A stretch of DNA of 64,000 nt, from contig CAVUHL010000003.1 of NCBI GenBank assembly GCA_963741305.1, positions 7,068,001-7,132,000 of the forward strand. The letters run 5' to 3'. A model generated the notes under the pieces. That model did no database searches and was not told the DNA's origin. It saw only the letters and a list, made by a program, of their open reading frames with translations. A program made the position numbers and the translations under genes. The DNA is from DATMER01 sp963741305 (GTDB lineage Bacteria > Acidobacteriota > Thermoanaerobaculia > Multivoradales > UBA5704). Positions 35,353 through 45,056 of this stretch are shown piece by piece; position 1 is the first letter of the stretch; each line of letters starts with the position of its first letter.

Positions 35353-36912
35353 CTATCTTAGAAGAGCAGCCAGGACCGGCCGGAGTCGTTCGAGAGGATT
35401 CGGCCCCGGTTTAAGGGAGACGGCTCCCACTCCCTCCAGCGGCTCTGAAAGCCGGCCGGTGCCGTCCCACGTTGTATGCCCAATCCCGAAGAAGCGCGTC
35501 TCAGTTCCAGGATACAGAACCCAGACCGAGCGCGTGCCGGGTATGGCGTCGCGGTAGGTGTGCATCTTGTAGAGATCGGCCCTTTTGAAGCCGCGGCGGC
35601 CATCGTCGTCCTCGTCGTTCTCATCCATCATGAGGGCCGGAGACTCCAGGCGGAACTTCGCGTCGAACAGATGCAGGCCGGTGTCTGGGATGCTCAACGT
35701 GATGTCCGGACGAAGGGGCACCGAGTACGAGCGTCTCTCCAAAGTACGGAACGAGTGGTTGTAGAAGAGGGTGGTTCCGACCGGCCAGGAGATCCTGAAT
35801 TTCTGGTAGACCGCCACTTGAAACGGCAGTGGCTTGGGAACGTCGGCGTGGGACGGCGGGCCGAGTATCTCCTCGACGCCGCGAACCACGGTGAAGAAGC
35901 ACCATAGCTCGTACAACTCCGCCACGTTGCGGGCTTCGAGCAGCCTCCGGACCAGGTCGCGATCGAGCGGGACCCGGGCGGCGAGCCGCAGTCGGGAGAA
36001 GTGCTGAAAGGCCTGCCGGTAGCCCCTGCGGCGCTGGAGGACTGTGGAAGAGGCCGGTAGATGGATCATGGGGCCGACCTCCGACCACATCCGATGGCGC
36101 AGGAAGGGCGCGAGCCTGCGCCGTAGGCGATCGCAGTCTGCAAGAGTACGGCGAGAGAAAGGGTCAGGCAACTCCTGGCAGGCAATCTCCATCTGATCGA
36201 GGATCGCGTCCAACGTCTGGAGGAAGCTCTTGATGAAGCGGTTCTCGGCTGTGTCGAGCGAGGAGAATGTCCGGCGCTCCTCGATCCGTTCCGGCAGATG
36301 TCCATGAAGAGCCAGGGCGAGGGGAGCCGCAGCCTGTCGGCCCGAGGCCCGCACCACGGGGCCGGATTGGGAGACCAGCCGTTCCAACGTTCGTGGATCG
36401 ACTCCGCGGGCTCGCTCCAGACGCTCCGAGACCAGCTCCTGCTTCAGACGGCGGTGCGGGTCCGCAAGGATGGTGTTGAGCGCGGGAAGAAGACGTTCGT
36501 CGCGAGGCGCAGAGTCCGAAAGGATGTGTCGCACATAAACGAAGAGAGAATAGAGGAGATCCCGGCGGGCGGCGACGCTCCGATCGTAGGGAAGAGCCGC
36601 GGACTCGCCGCCGCGAAACGGGAGTGCGGATGCGGTCGCGGTGAGATCGGCGAGCATGGCGTCGAAGTCGTTCCGGGTCCATTTGCCGGAGACGACCTCG
36701 ACACGCCCATAGTGGGGGATCTCGAAGAACCCGACAGCGTTGCCGAAGCTCAGGAGGAGTGTGTCTCCGATCCTTTCGGCGAGCCTTCCGAGCGCCGTTG
36801 CGATGTCGGTCAGGGCTTGGTGATCGCCCGAGACGAGCCAATCGAGCTCGCCCCTGAGCTTGCCGTCAGCCGGAGGCTGTCCGCCTCGGCGCGTGTGGAT
36901 CCCGACGGCCAC
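35353..36912 (-). CDS. DUF2357/McrC-like restriction nuclease subunit
   Basis: A 519-residue protein with a C-terminal PD-(D/E)xK nuclease: LRPDITLSI followed by LHLFDAKFRLES (about residues 405-430) supplies the acidic residues and the lysine. The N-terminal half carries a DUF2357-type region including FSSLDTAENRFIKSFL. It begins with GTG only 3 bp after the McrB-like stop, so the two are translationally coupled. By family knowledge it should be recruited to DNA by the GTPase and cut it, as in type IV McrBC restriction of modified DNA. DUF2357 proteins are distant McrC relatives, so target specificity is unknown. Confidence 0.82.
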   Translation of the reverse strand: MAVGIHTRRGGQPPADGKLRGELDWLVSGDHQALTDIATALGRLAERIGDTLLLSFGNAVGFFEIPHYGRVEVVSGKWTRNDFDAMLADLTATASALPFRGGESAALPYDRSVAARRDLLYSLFVYVRHILSDSAPRDERLLPALNTILADPHRRLKQELVSERLERARGVDPRTLERLVSQSGPVVRASGRQAAAPLALALHGHLPERIEERRTFSSLDTAENRFIKSFLQTLDAILDQMEIACQELPDPFSRRTLADCDRLRRRLAPFLRHRMWSEVGPMIHLPASSTVLQRRRGYRQAFQHFSRLRLAARVPLDRDLVRRLLEARNVAELYELWCFFTVVRGVEEILGPPSHADVPKPLPFQVAVYQKFRISWPVGTTLFYNHSFRTLERRSYSVPLRPDITLSIPDTGLHLFDAKFRLESPALMMDENDEDDDGRRGFKRADLYKMHTYRDAIPGTRSVWVLYPGTETRFFGIGHTTWDGTGRLSEPLEGVGAVSLKPGPNPLERLRPVLAALLR

Positions 36913-36915
36913 GAC

Positions 36916-39063
36916 CTACTCGATAAAAGAGGTGAAGCCCTGGCGCTCAAGCCGCCGGAGCATCCGTTCGACTTTGGCGGTGAAGCGGGGGAGCGCGGCC
37001 CCGGAGCCGAAGTGGACGAGCTTCTTGAGCAGGTCTTCCAACTCCTGCTGAGTGCCATGGAGTTTCGGCAGGACTTTCTGGAGCAGGGCGAGGTCCAAGG
37101 CGGCGCGCTGAGCCTCCTCGCCATTGCCCTGCTCGGCAGCCAGGGTGACGAAGCGGGAGATCTCGGTGGCGACCCGGTAGCCGAAGTGCCGGTTCTCTTG
37201 GGCGAGGAGGACGTTCAGCTCCTTCACAATTTGCTTCGGTTTTTCACCCAGGTGGTCCCAGTGCTTGGAGTCGGGTGAGCCCTCGAAGACGAGCCGTTCG
37301 GGAAAGCGGTCGAGATGCAGTCCGGGGCCGCCATCCTCATGGTTGCCAATGTTCGACAGGCCGTCGAGGTCGACCTCGTTCAGCTCCAGGGTGAAAGCAC
37401 GGTCGAGAACCTTGGGGCTGAACATGTAGGTGGACTCGTCGACGTTGACCGTGCCGGTGAAGAAGAGATTCTTGGGGACCTTGAGGGAGCGCGGGATTGG
37501 GACGGCATCCTCGGTCTCGCCGCTTTCCACGGACTGCTCGTCGTGCAGCCGGAGGGGCTCGCCCGACTCCAAGGCGGAGAGGAAATCCGAGAAGTAGTGC
37601 TCGACGCGTGCGAGGTTCATCTCGTCGAGGATGGCGAAGAAGGGGTATGGAGATCGATTCTCTTCCTGTGCTCTACCTTCGTCTTCCCTCGCTCGCAAAA
37701 CCAGATCGAGGAAACGCGTCGAGACGTAACGTTCCAGCAGCGGATTGAAGTAGCCCAGCAGGCCTCGGTGGTCGGTCCAATCCGGGCGCACTGCCTCGAC
37801 CACATAGTTCTCGATGGCGGCCTCCTCAATGATGGTTCGGGGGATACCCAAGTGAATGGTACTAAAGCCGTCCTCCGGATCTTCGGCGGCAAGGTAGATT
37901 TTGTCGCCTACTTTTAAAGACCGTCGGAACCAGGTCCGGAGCTCGCCCTTGAACAGCAGGATGACGACACCGCGGTCAGCCGACCGCCAGAGGCTGAGCC
38001 GCACTCGACCCTCAGGATAGACCACCTCGATCGAGGACTTATACGTCTCCGGTTCCGGAATCGGCAGGGCCAGTATTCCGACGAACGCCGCGGGGAGAAC
38101 AATGCGGTTGTACTTGATCATGTAGGGAGCAACCGTCACCTCCCTCGCGCCGTCGGGGATGTCAACCGTCTTTGCAGTCCGTACCTTCGGCTGGAAATAA
38201 CGGGCCACCTCCAATGCAAGCTGGGTCTTCCCGGTCCCGGAGATGCCCGTGATGATCACGAAGCGTTTGGTCTGGAGGGCTAGAAGGTAGTTGCTGATCA
38301 CCTCGGAGGGAAAGTAGAGACCCTTTGAACGAAGAGAGGCCCGGAGGCTTTCGAAAGGGGGCGGCGGCGGAGGGAAGGGGGCGGGCAAGTTTTCCTCCTG
38401 GCCAGCGATAAAAATTGCACTCTGAATGTCCACCATGTCTTTCGCGCGTCGGTCAGCAAGGGCTTTGCGGAGCTCGTGAGCGAGGTTCCGGATCGTTGCG
38501 TACCAAGCGGAAGAGGGACCTTCGAGTTTCTCTTGGAAGCCAAGCATGCCTAGAAATCGAGCCGTGACTACCGGCTTGATGAAGATCTCGGTTTCCGGGT
38601 GGCACATGTAGAGGAAGTAGGTTGGAAAGGTCCACTTGTTCAGCAGGCCGGCGCCCTCGACCCAGGCAAGATAACGGCCGAGGCGATCCGAGGACTCTCC
38701 CTCGCCGTGCAGAAGGTCGACAAGGGCTGCAAAGAAACCCGCCTTGTCCGGGTTGGGTTGGTAGAGAATTCCGAGATCACCGGACATCCGCACCCTGAGG
38801 TAGAGGAGGTTGGTTTTGCCGATGTGCTCCAGGCGCTTGAGGATCTCCTCGAATTGACTCTCTGCGAGGAGACGTCGAAGCTCCGAGGCGGACAGCAGGT
38901 TGGCGGCCTCGGCGATCACCTTTTTCTTGTAGAGGATCTCGTCTTCGACGAAGCGCGGGTCGTCGAAGGACTCCCAGCCGGGATACAAAGACCGGAGCGT
39001 TTGGACGACACGGTCTACTTGTTCCCGGGATAACGGCGGCAAGGAAGGGGCGTTGACTTGCAT
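36916..39063 (-). CDS. McrB-like AAA+ GTPase
   Basis: A 715-residue motor subunit. Residues about 1-255 form an N-terminal region of unrecognised fold, probably the target-recognition part. The AAA+ core follows: Walker A ITGISGTGKTQ (about 270-280), Walker B FFAILDEMNLARVEHYFSD (about 478-496) and the McrB-type N-x-x-D signature in TGTVNVDEST, followed by SPKVLDRAF. These features indicate GTP-driven translocation with the downstream nuclease. The N-terminus lacks a recognisable DUF3578 or EVE domain, so what it senses is open. Confidence 0.85.
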   Translation of the reverse strand: MQVNAPSLPPLSREQVDRVVQTLRSLYPGWESFDDPRFVEDEILYKKKVIAEAANLLSASELRRLLAESQFEEILKRLEHIGKTNLLYLRVRMSGDLGILYQPNPDKAGFFAALVDLLHGEGESSDRLGRYLAWVEGAGLLNKWTFPTYFLYMCHPETEIFIKPVVTARFLGMLGFQEKLEGPSSAWYATIRNLAHELRKALADRRAKDMVDIQSAIFIAGQEENLPAPFPPPPPPFESLRASLRSKGLYFPSEVISNYLLALQTKRFVIITGISGTGKTQLALEVARYFQPKVRTAKTVDIPDGAREVTVAPYMIKYNRIVLPAAFVGILALPIPEPETYKSSIEVVYPEGRVRLSLWRSADRGVVILLFKGELRTWFRRSLKVGDKIYLAAEDPEDGFSTIHLGIPRTIIEEAAIENYVVEAVRPDWTDHRGLLGYFNPLLERYVSTRFLDLVLRAREDEGRAQEENRSPYPFFAILDEMNLARVEHYFSDFLSALESGEPLRLHDEQSVESGETEDAVPIPRSLKVPKNLFFTGTVNVDESTYMFSPKVLDRAFTLELNEVDLDGLSNIGNHEDGGPGLHLDRFPERLVFEGSPDSKHWDHLGEKPKQIVKELNVLLAQENRHFGYRVATEISRFVTLAAEQGNGEEAQRAALDLALLQKVLPKLHGTQQELEDLLKKLVHFGSGAALPRFTAKVERMLRRLERQGFTSFIE

Positions 39064-39097
39064 GATCGCTTTCTGAGTGCAGCGAGAGTCTAGCAGG

Positions 39098-39132
39098 CAA
39101 AAAGAAAGGGACGAGGGCCTGAGCCCCCGTCC
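39098..39132 (-). terminator. Rho-independent terminator of the LamG gene
   Basis: On the minus strand the hairpin GGACGGGGGCTCAGGCCCTCGTCC-type stem (39109-39132) is followed by TTTCTTTTT (39098-39107). It follows the LamG gene stop at 39157 and precedes the start of the McrB-like gene. Confidence 0.75.
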
Positions 39133-39156
39133 TCTTCCTTCTCTTGCTTGGATTTA

Positions 39157-42100
39157 CTACGGCCGCTCGTCAAACCCCAGCGGCACCTGCTGTTTCCCCT
39201 TGCTACCATCCTTGGGCACGACCTGCAGCAGGTAGTCGCCGGATTCCAACCCTTCCGCTCTCAGCCGGGTGTGCGGCACCAAGCCCGCGGGGGCGGGAGT
39301 CTTGCCGGCGGTTGCTTCGTCCAGTCCTTTGCCCTCGCCGACCAGAATGCCCGATTGGTCGAAGAGGCGGGCGAGGACGGGTTGACCGTCAGGGCTGGAG
39401 ACGATCAGGTCCAGGGGACCTCCCTTCTCGAAGCGGATCACGCGGAAGTCCCCCAGGGGCGGGAGGTCCGTGGGCCCCGGATCGGGTCCTGGCCAGGGAC
39501 CGTGCCCTGGGATGCGGCCGCCTTCGAGCGCGATGATCCCCTTCATGATCTCCAGCTCCCCCTCCGGCGTCAGCCTGCGGATCATGGCCATCTGCCGGCC
39601 GAGCTCGTCGCACTCGCTCCGCGTGTAGTAGCGCGAGCCCTCCCACTCCGCTTCGAGCTGGTAAAGGCGGCGGGCTCCGGAGGCGGTCACCGAAACGAGG
39701 ACCGCTCCGCCGCTGGGAGGGGCCGCCCGCACGATCACACCGGTCCCGTTTCCCAGGGACGACGAGATCGTCATCGGGTGGGCTCGGACAATGAGCCGCC
39801 CCAGGTTGTCGAACCGGCAGGAAATGTGTCCCGCGGGCGGTCCCGGCACTGCCGGCATGATCACCCGGTAGGTGTCGGTGTCCCCGGCGGTGTGCTGCCA
39901 GGCCCAGTCCGCCGCCAGCACCCGCTTCTCCGGGAACCAGTAGCTCGCGGGGATGGGCTGGACTGCCGTCAGGTCGATCGTGCGGCCCTGGGCATCTTGC
40001 GACTCGCCCCAGTCCAAGGGCAGCTCGCGGTAGGTGGTCCGCACCTGGACGGCATACTGCCGGTCCCCGGCGCGGCCGTTCGGGCTGGAGACCTTGAGGT
40101 TGGCGCCGGCGAAGCCGATCACGTCGCCGGTGTTCCGGTCCTGGGTCTGGCCAGGAGCGGTTTGGACTTTCAGCGTGGCGGGCAGGGAGCCCGAGGCGTG
40201 CCAGGGGTTCCAACGTTCCACGTCGAGGACGAGCGGCGACGGCAGGGGCAGCACCTCGACGTCCGCGAAGTCGGTGAGGGAGAAGCGGTAGCGGTCCACC
40301 TCGGGAGCGAACAGGACGAGCTCGCCGCTCGGCGGGTAGGCCGAGCCGGGCTCGGTGAGGAAGCCGTTGTGGCTGGTGAGGCTCGCCGGCATGTTCCGGG
40401 CCGGGACGTTGAGGATGCCCATGCTGAAATGGGTACCATCGTTGGGCTCGGTGGCCCGGCGCGGCGACCAGAAGGGCTCGTCGAGCAGGCTGGCCGGCAT
40501 CTCGCCCCCGGGAGTCACCGAGTAGTGCAGCTTCCAATCCCCGCCGGGAGCTACCAGCGGCGAAGCCTGGGGGTTGGCGAGCTGCCCGAGGTTGAAGCCG
40601 TCGACCCTGGGGTCCTCAGGCCTCTGGTTGGGATCGGGAGAGAGGGGATCGCCGCCGCCGCCGTTGATCGTCGTGTCGTGCTCATAGCCGGTGACCTGGA
40701 TTTTGAGGTCGGTCCCGGAGACGGGGAAGGAATCCAGGATGCCGACGCGCTGGCTCGACGCGATCGTGTGGTCCCAGAGGAGCTGCCGCCAGGTGCCGTT
40801 GACGTTGACCGCGTAGTACAGCTCGCCGCAGTCCTCGGTCGCGCTGATCGAGAAGCAGTCGGGCGGGAACCCATGGTCGTGATCGTCCAGGATCTCGACT
40901 TCCCAGGAGCCCATGGTGGCCGTGCGCGACAGGCGCGAGAGACCGTCCTCGGGCTGGACGAGGTGGCCCACCATCATCTCGAAATAGAAGGTGCCGGTGC
41001 GGTCCGGAGGGTCCACGCTGATCGTCATCCGTCCGCTATCCAGCGAGCCGGCGACCCGGCTGGAATCCCCTTCGACCACGCGCAGGAAGGGGGCCCAGCC
41101 CGCGGGCGGCATCTCGACGTCGAAAGTGAATGGCCCGGTGAACTCGTAGCCGAACGGCTCCGGGTCGGCGTTCATCCAGACGCGGACCATGCGGACCGTC
41201 CGCTGAGGGCCTCCCGGCCAGAGCGGACGCGCTTCCAGCCGGTCGCTCTCGAAGAGGGGGACGGGATGGATCTCGGTCTTCGGCTCGTGGCCGCAATCGA
41301 AGATCCAGCGTCCGAGCGCGGTGATGTGGTCGCCCACGCTGGGGCGCGCTCCCTGGTCCCGGTCGAGGGTCGGAGGGAAGCCCAGGGACTCGGTTTCCAG
41401 GACGAGGTTGGAGTCGCCGCCGACCGTGGCGAAGCGGTCTTCCAGGCGCAGGGTCGCCTTCATGTCCACGTCGTGGCTGGTGTGGATGTAGTTGGAGTCC
41501 TCGGCCGAGACGTAGACCTTGTTGAGCATCCCCGAGACCTGCAGGACCGGACGGTTGGCGTCGACGAGCGGCCACTTGGAATCCTCGTCGAAGACGTAGG
41601 CCGGCCCGCGCCACCAGGGGCAGCGGTCGTCGAAGTCGGCCACGGTCGGCGGCACCGGGGCGGGGTTGCCCGCGGCCAGGGCCGTCTCGGAGTTGATGGA
41701 GGTACGCGGAGAGGAGGAGATGAGGGCCGCGGGCATCGCCGATAGGACTCCGGACGTGGCCGTCGCCTTGCTGGTGCCGGCCACTCCCCAGGTGTCGGAC
41801 CTCAGGTCCTGGAAGACGGCGGGCCAGCGCGCCTTGATCTCCTGAGGCAGGCCGGACGTTGACGGGGCCTCGCCGTCGTAGGCCAGGGCGAAGCGCAGGG
41901 GCGAGCCCGCGGCAAACGGGGCGAGTGCCTTGAGCGGGATGCGGATCTCGCCCGACCACCAGGGCGCCATGAGCGGACGCAGGTCTTCCTGCGCCCGGAG
42001 GCTGTCCCCGCTCAATGCTTTTGCCGTGATGCCCGAGGGCGGCGTCCCTCCATAACCCAGGCCGTTGCCGGTACCCGCCACGAGCTTGCCGTCCGGAGTG

Positions 42101-43668
42101 AGGCGCAGGCGCAGCTCGGAGGAGCCGGGCTGGGTCGAGGGCTTGCCGTCGCGGTCGATCCACAGCGTGACCGAACTCTTCGGGTTGCCCGCCTTGCCCA
42201 GCACGATGTTGGTGCAGAGGTAGAGGGCGTCGCCTGCCACGAGCATCTTCATGTGGACCGAGCGTTCGGGCTCCATGGCGAGCTTCGCGGCCCGGGCGTA
42301 CTCGGGCCGGGTGCAATCGCCGTCCAGCGTCATGCCCTTCTCGTCCGCGACGGCGGGGACCTGGGCATTCCATGCTGGGAACGGCTTGCGCTTGGGATAG
42401 GCATAGGGCTCGCCGGCCGGCAGCTCCGGGAACTCCGATGCCTGCGGCTTTTCCCTTGCCAGGGAGGCGTTGCCGATCATTCCGGCATCATGGCCGCCGG
42501 CAAGGTCGCGCAGGTCCGAGGTGAACGGCCAGAGTCCCACGAGGCCGGGCTCGCCGCCGTCCAGATCGGTGAAGGCCGTTTCGAGGATCTCTTTGGCCGA
42601 GCGGGCATGGTCCCAGATCCGCAGCTCGCGCACGTAGCCGTGGAGCGGATCGCGGTCGGGATCGTCCCGGTCCGAGCCGATGCGCAGGGGGAGGGCCGAG
42701 GACCCCAGCAGGATTGGAGCCCCACTCTCCTCTTCCTCGTCCGATTCGTGCGGCGGCTCCCATCCGGGCTGGAGGACGACGGTGCCATCCACGTACAGGG
42801 TCCGCACGCCGTCGGAATCGAACGTGGCGGCCACGTGATGCCAGCTGTCTCCCAGGGGGTGGCGGGCGCCGAGCACGGAGGAGGCGCCGCCGTGGCCGAA
42901 GCGGACTCCTTCGCAGAGGGCCAGGCGGTACGAGGCTGCCTGGCCATTGCCCACCAGCGTGCCGCAATCGCCGTCCACGGCCCGCACCCAGGCTTCGACG
43001 GTCAGCTCCTTCGGGTTCAGCTCGGGCGCGAAGGGCACCACCAGGTAGCTCTCGCGGCCGTCGAGGAAGACCGAGCCCGCGGATGCCCCCTGGTCATAGA
43101 CCGGAGCCAGCGCCAGCTGTCCCCAGCTCCGGGGTGAGCCGGGAGCGGCCGCTTCCGGCCAGCGCAGGAGGGATGCGCCTCCCTTGCCCTCGACTGTCAG
43201 GCCGAGGCCGGCCGTGCGGGCGTAGCCGCCGAGCCATTCCAGGGAGATGCGCACCTCGGCGCTCCCCGTGGCGAAGGCGGCAGAGGCATCGGCTGCCGGG
43301 ATCGCGAGGGGCACGAGCTTGCCGTCCGGGCCTCCGCGCTCGGCTTTGACCGTTCCCGTGTTGGTGAAGCTGAAGACGTAGTCGCCCGTGCCCGGGGCGC
43401 TGTCCGCGGACAGGTCTGGATCGAGCCCGACGGCGATGCGCTCGGTCCCGGCAGGCAGCTTGCTCACGCAGAGATAGAGGTCGAGCGAAGAGTGGACGAT
43501 CGAGACCTGTCCGGGGAGGCTCGCGCCGCCCATCTGGTAGGCGGGATCGCCGCACTTGCCGTCCATCGTGGGGGGATCGAGCCAGCGGGGGACGGTGATC
43601 GAGGCAGCGGCGCTCTGAGCCAGCAGCGCCGCCGTGATGGCGGTGAGGAAAAGCAAAGGCTTTCGCAA
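39157..43668 (-). CDS. Secreted LamG/CBM9-like multidomain protein
   Basis: A 1503-residue exported protein (signal peptide LLFLTAITAALLAQSAAA). Residues about 25-180 resemble a DOMON/CBM9-like module (TMDGKCGDPAYQ, LYLCVSKLPAG). A concanavalin-like LamG domain follows (about 195-375, LTVEAWVRAVDGDCG, WHHVAATFDSDGVRTLYVDG, ELRIWDHARS). A second CBM9-like module begins at about 445 (MTLDGDCTRPEYARAAKL). Long beta-rich segments follow without catalytic motifs. The gene has its own terminator. It is probably a surface or extracellular carbohydrate-binding protein. Confidence 0.82.
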   Translation of the reverse strand: MRKPLLFLTAITAALLAQSAAASITVPRWLDPPTMDGKCGDPAYQMGGASLPGQVSIVHSSLDLYLCVSKLPAGTERIAVGLDPDLSADSAPGTGDYVFSFTNTGTVKAERGGPDGKLVPLAIPAADASAAFATGSAEVRISLEWLGGYARTAGLGLTVEGKGGASLLRWPEAAAPGSPRSWGQLALAPVYDQGASAGSVFLDGRESYLVVPFAPELNPKELTVEAWVRAVDGDCGTLVGNGQAASYRLALCEGVRFGHGGASSVLGARHPLGDSWHHVAATFDSDGVRTLYVDGTVVLQPGWEPPHESDEEEESGAPILLGSSALPLRIGSDRDDPDRDPLHGYVRELRIWDHARSAKEILETAFTDLDGGEPGLVGLWPFTSDLRDLAGGHDAGMIGNASLAREKPQASEFPELPAGEPYAYPKRKPFPAWNAQVPAVADEKGMTLDGDCTRPEYARAAKLAMEPERSVHMKMLVAGDALYLCTNIVLGKAGNPKSSVTLWIDRDGKPSTQPGSSELRLRLTPDGKLVAGTGNGLGYGGTPPSGITAKALSGDSLRAQEDLRPLMAPWWSGEIRIPLKALAPFAAGSPLRFALAYDGEAPSTSGLPQEIKARWPAVFQDLRSDTWGVAGTSKATATSGVLSAMPAALISSSPRTSINSETALAAGNPAPVPPTVADFDDRCPWWRGPAYVFDEDSKWPLVDANRPVLQVSGMLNKVYVSAEDSNYIHTSHDVDMKATLRLEDRFATVGGDSNLVLETESLGFPPTLDRDQGARPSVGDHITALGRWIFDCGHEPKTEIHPVPLFESDRLEARPLWPGGPQRTVRMVRVWMNADPEPFGYEFTGPFTFDVEMPPAGWAPFLRVVEGDSSRVAGSLDSGRMTISVDPPDRTGTFYFEMMVGHLVQPEDGLSRLSRTATMGSWEVEILDDHDHGFPPDCFSISATEDCGELYYAVNVNGTWRQLLWDHTIASSQRVGILDSFPVSGTDLKIQVTGYEHDTTINGGGGDPLSPDPNQRPEDPRVDGFNLGQLANPQASPLVAPGGDWKLHYSVTPGGEMPASLLDEPFWSPRRATEPNDGTHFSMGILNVPARNMPASLTSHNGFLTEPGSAYPPSGELVLFAPEVDRYRFSLTDFADVEVLPLPSPLVLDVERWNPWHASGSLPATLKVQTAPGQTQDRNTGDVIGFAGANLKVSSPNGRAGDRQYAVQVRTTYRELPLDWGESQDAQGRTIDLTAVQPIPASYWFPEKRVLAADWAWQHTAGDTDTYRVIMPAVPGPPAGHISCRFDNLGRLIVRAHPMTISSSLGNGTGVIVRAAPPSGGAVLVSVTASGARRLYQLEAEWEGSRYYTRSECDELGRQMAMIRRLTPEGELEIMKGIIALEGGRIPGHGPWPGPDPGPTDLPPLGDFRVIRFEKGGPLDLIVSSPDGQPVLARLFDQSGILVGEGKGLDEATAGKTPAPAGLVPHTRLRAEGLESGDYLLQVVPKDGSKGKQQVPLGFDERP

Positions 43669-43718
43669 GGGTCGTCTCCTTTCGGGAAGGAGGCGACGCC
43701 CGGCGGGAGATCACAACA

Positions 43719-44201
43719 TCAGGGAGAGGGCCGCCGCAGTACCAGATCCACGTGCACGGTCCCGCAGGAGACCTGGAGCCGGGGCCCTTCGAGGTCCAGG
43801 CCAGCCTCCACAATGGCCCGAGCGCCCGCGCCGCGCTCGAGGTCCGGCCGGGCAGGAACCGGCTTGCCCGCTTCGTCGACGACCTGGCCGGAGATGGGGG
43901 CGGCGGGTTCCAGCAGCAGGGTGACCGGCGGGTTCTCGTCCCTCTGCCAGCGGTAGAGGGCGCGCGTGCGCCCTGCCGCCGAGGCCTCGACCCGCCCCCG
44001 GTCGCCCGAGGGAGCGCGGATCTCAAAAGTCCCGGCGGAGCCGGTCCGCGCCCAGGACATGCCGCCGATATTGCCGTTCCAGACCAGGGCGCCGGCGATC
44101 GGCTCGCGCGAGGACGCCTCCAGGACCCGGCCGGCCGCCCTGGCTGTCGAAGATCCAAGCTTCCCCTCGCTGGGCGAGGGGTTCCCGGGCCTTCCGGGCA
44201 A
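43719..44201 (-). pseudogene. 5'-truncated CPD-reg protein fragment
   Basis: From about 44138 to 43719 the frame encodes 140 residues resembling two carboxypeptidase-regulatory modules (AAGRVLEASSREPIAGALVW, ISGQVVDEAGKPVP). These are similar in wording to part of the 1117-residue CPD-reg protein at 50-53.5 kb (GKPIAGALVW, IRGQVVDKMGGP). There is no signal peptide, and the upstream side runs straight into array C. It therefore looks like the 3' remnant of a gene whose 5' part was lost, perhaps with expansion of the array. Confidence 0.6.
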
Positions 44202-44328
44202 CTACCCGGACGGTTGGGGCAACTGCCCGGACGATCAGGGAAGCTTCCCGAAACGTCCGGGCAGCCACCCAAATCATTCGGGCGCCTGCCCAAGTCGTCC
44301 GGGCAGCTGCTCAAATCATCCGGGCAGC
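44170..44328. repeat. Array C, left part (diverged units)
   Basis: About seven 21-bp units precede the transposon. The leftmost (GGCAACTACCCGGACGGTTGG) are strongly diverged; those near the insertion approach the right-hand consensus CGGGCAGCTGCCCAAGTCATC. The last eight bases, CGGGCAGC (44321-44328), equal the first eight after the transposon. Confidence 0.85.
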
Positions 44329-44499
44329 GGTAGTGTCCCATTTTGAAATTAAAACCGCCCCGACCGACCTAACCTCTTGAGTTTCCTGTAGCTTAGCACG
44401 CGGAAGGGGGGAATGCTCTCCCCTCCATACACGTGAAGCGGCCCGACGAGGCGCTGTGACCCGCCCCGCCGAGCCTGACCAAGCACAGGAGAGACCCCT

Positions 44500-44820
44500 A
44501 TGCCCGGCTTGCCAAAGTCTATCCCGCCCGTTACCCATCTAGAAGAAGAAGCGCAGAGCGTTTTAAAGCGCATGCTCCAGCTCGTCGCGCTGCTGCGCTG
44601 GTTCCTGGAACAGCTCCACTTCCGTCTCCCCGATCCCCTGGAAGCGGAAGCCATGGGCAATGGGGTCATCCCGGAGAGTCTGACGTTCTCGCTTCGCGGC
44701 TCGATCGAGTGCGCCTTGCACGACCACGTCGCACCCCTCGAAGACCTGCTCACGCGGGCTGTGCAAGAGACCCCGGAGAGCCTTATCCGCGACTGGCAAG
44801 AGCGCCAGGGGAGGGTCTAG
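44500..44820 (+). CDS. Transposon passenger protein, unknown
   Basis: A 106-residue protein with an AGGAGA site before its ATG. It is helical (EEEAQSVLKRMLQLVALLRWF), and no known domain is recognised. It starts a three-gene plus-strand unit with 2-bp and then overlapping spacing, so it is probably functional within the element. Confidence 0.6.
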   Translation: MPGLPKSIPPVTHLEEEAQSVLKRMLQLVALLRWFLEQLHFRLPDPLEAEAMGNGVIPESLTFSLRGSIECALHDHVAPLEDLLTRAVQETPESLIRDWQERQGRV

Positions 44821-44822
44821 AC

Positions 44823-45056
44823 GTGGCGCGCCAAAAGCTGCCACCCGCCCGGGAGGACATGCACCTGGACGCGGCCGGAAGGGAGCTGCTTCGTAGGGTC
44901 CTGAAGTCGTCACGGGATGCCGTGGGCTTTCTGCCCGAGCGCTGCCAGACGTTCCTCCATCCACGGCCCCGCAACATCCGCTACGAGCTGAAGGACGCGC
45001 TGGACAGGTTCGAGGACCACCTGGAGCGCGAGAGCGAGGGCTTCGTATGGCCATGA
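44823..45056 (+). CDS. Small transposon passenger protein, unknown
   Basis: A 77-residue protein. The GTG at 44823 is chosen because GGAGGG overlaps the end of the preceding gene nine bases upstream; the longer upstream frame overlaps that gene and is unlikely. Charged and helical (YELKDALDRFEDHLERE), no family recognised. It overlaps the next gene by 10 bp. Confidence 0.55.
   Translation: MARQKLPPAREDMHLDAAGRELLRRVLKSSRDAVGFLPERCQTFLHPRPRNIRYELKDALDRFEDHLERESEGFVWP

Noticed and set aside
39148..41745. 865-residue plus-strand ORF over the LamG gene.
   Set aside because: Antisense to a signal-peptide-bearing LamG protein with its own terminator.
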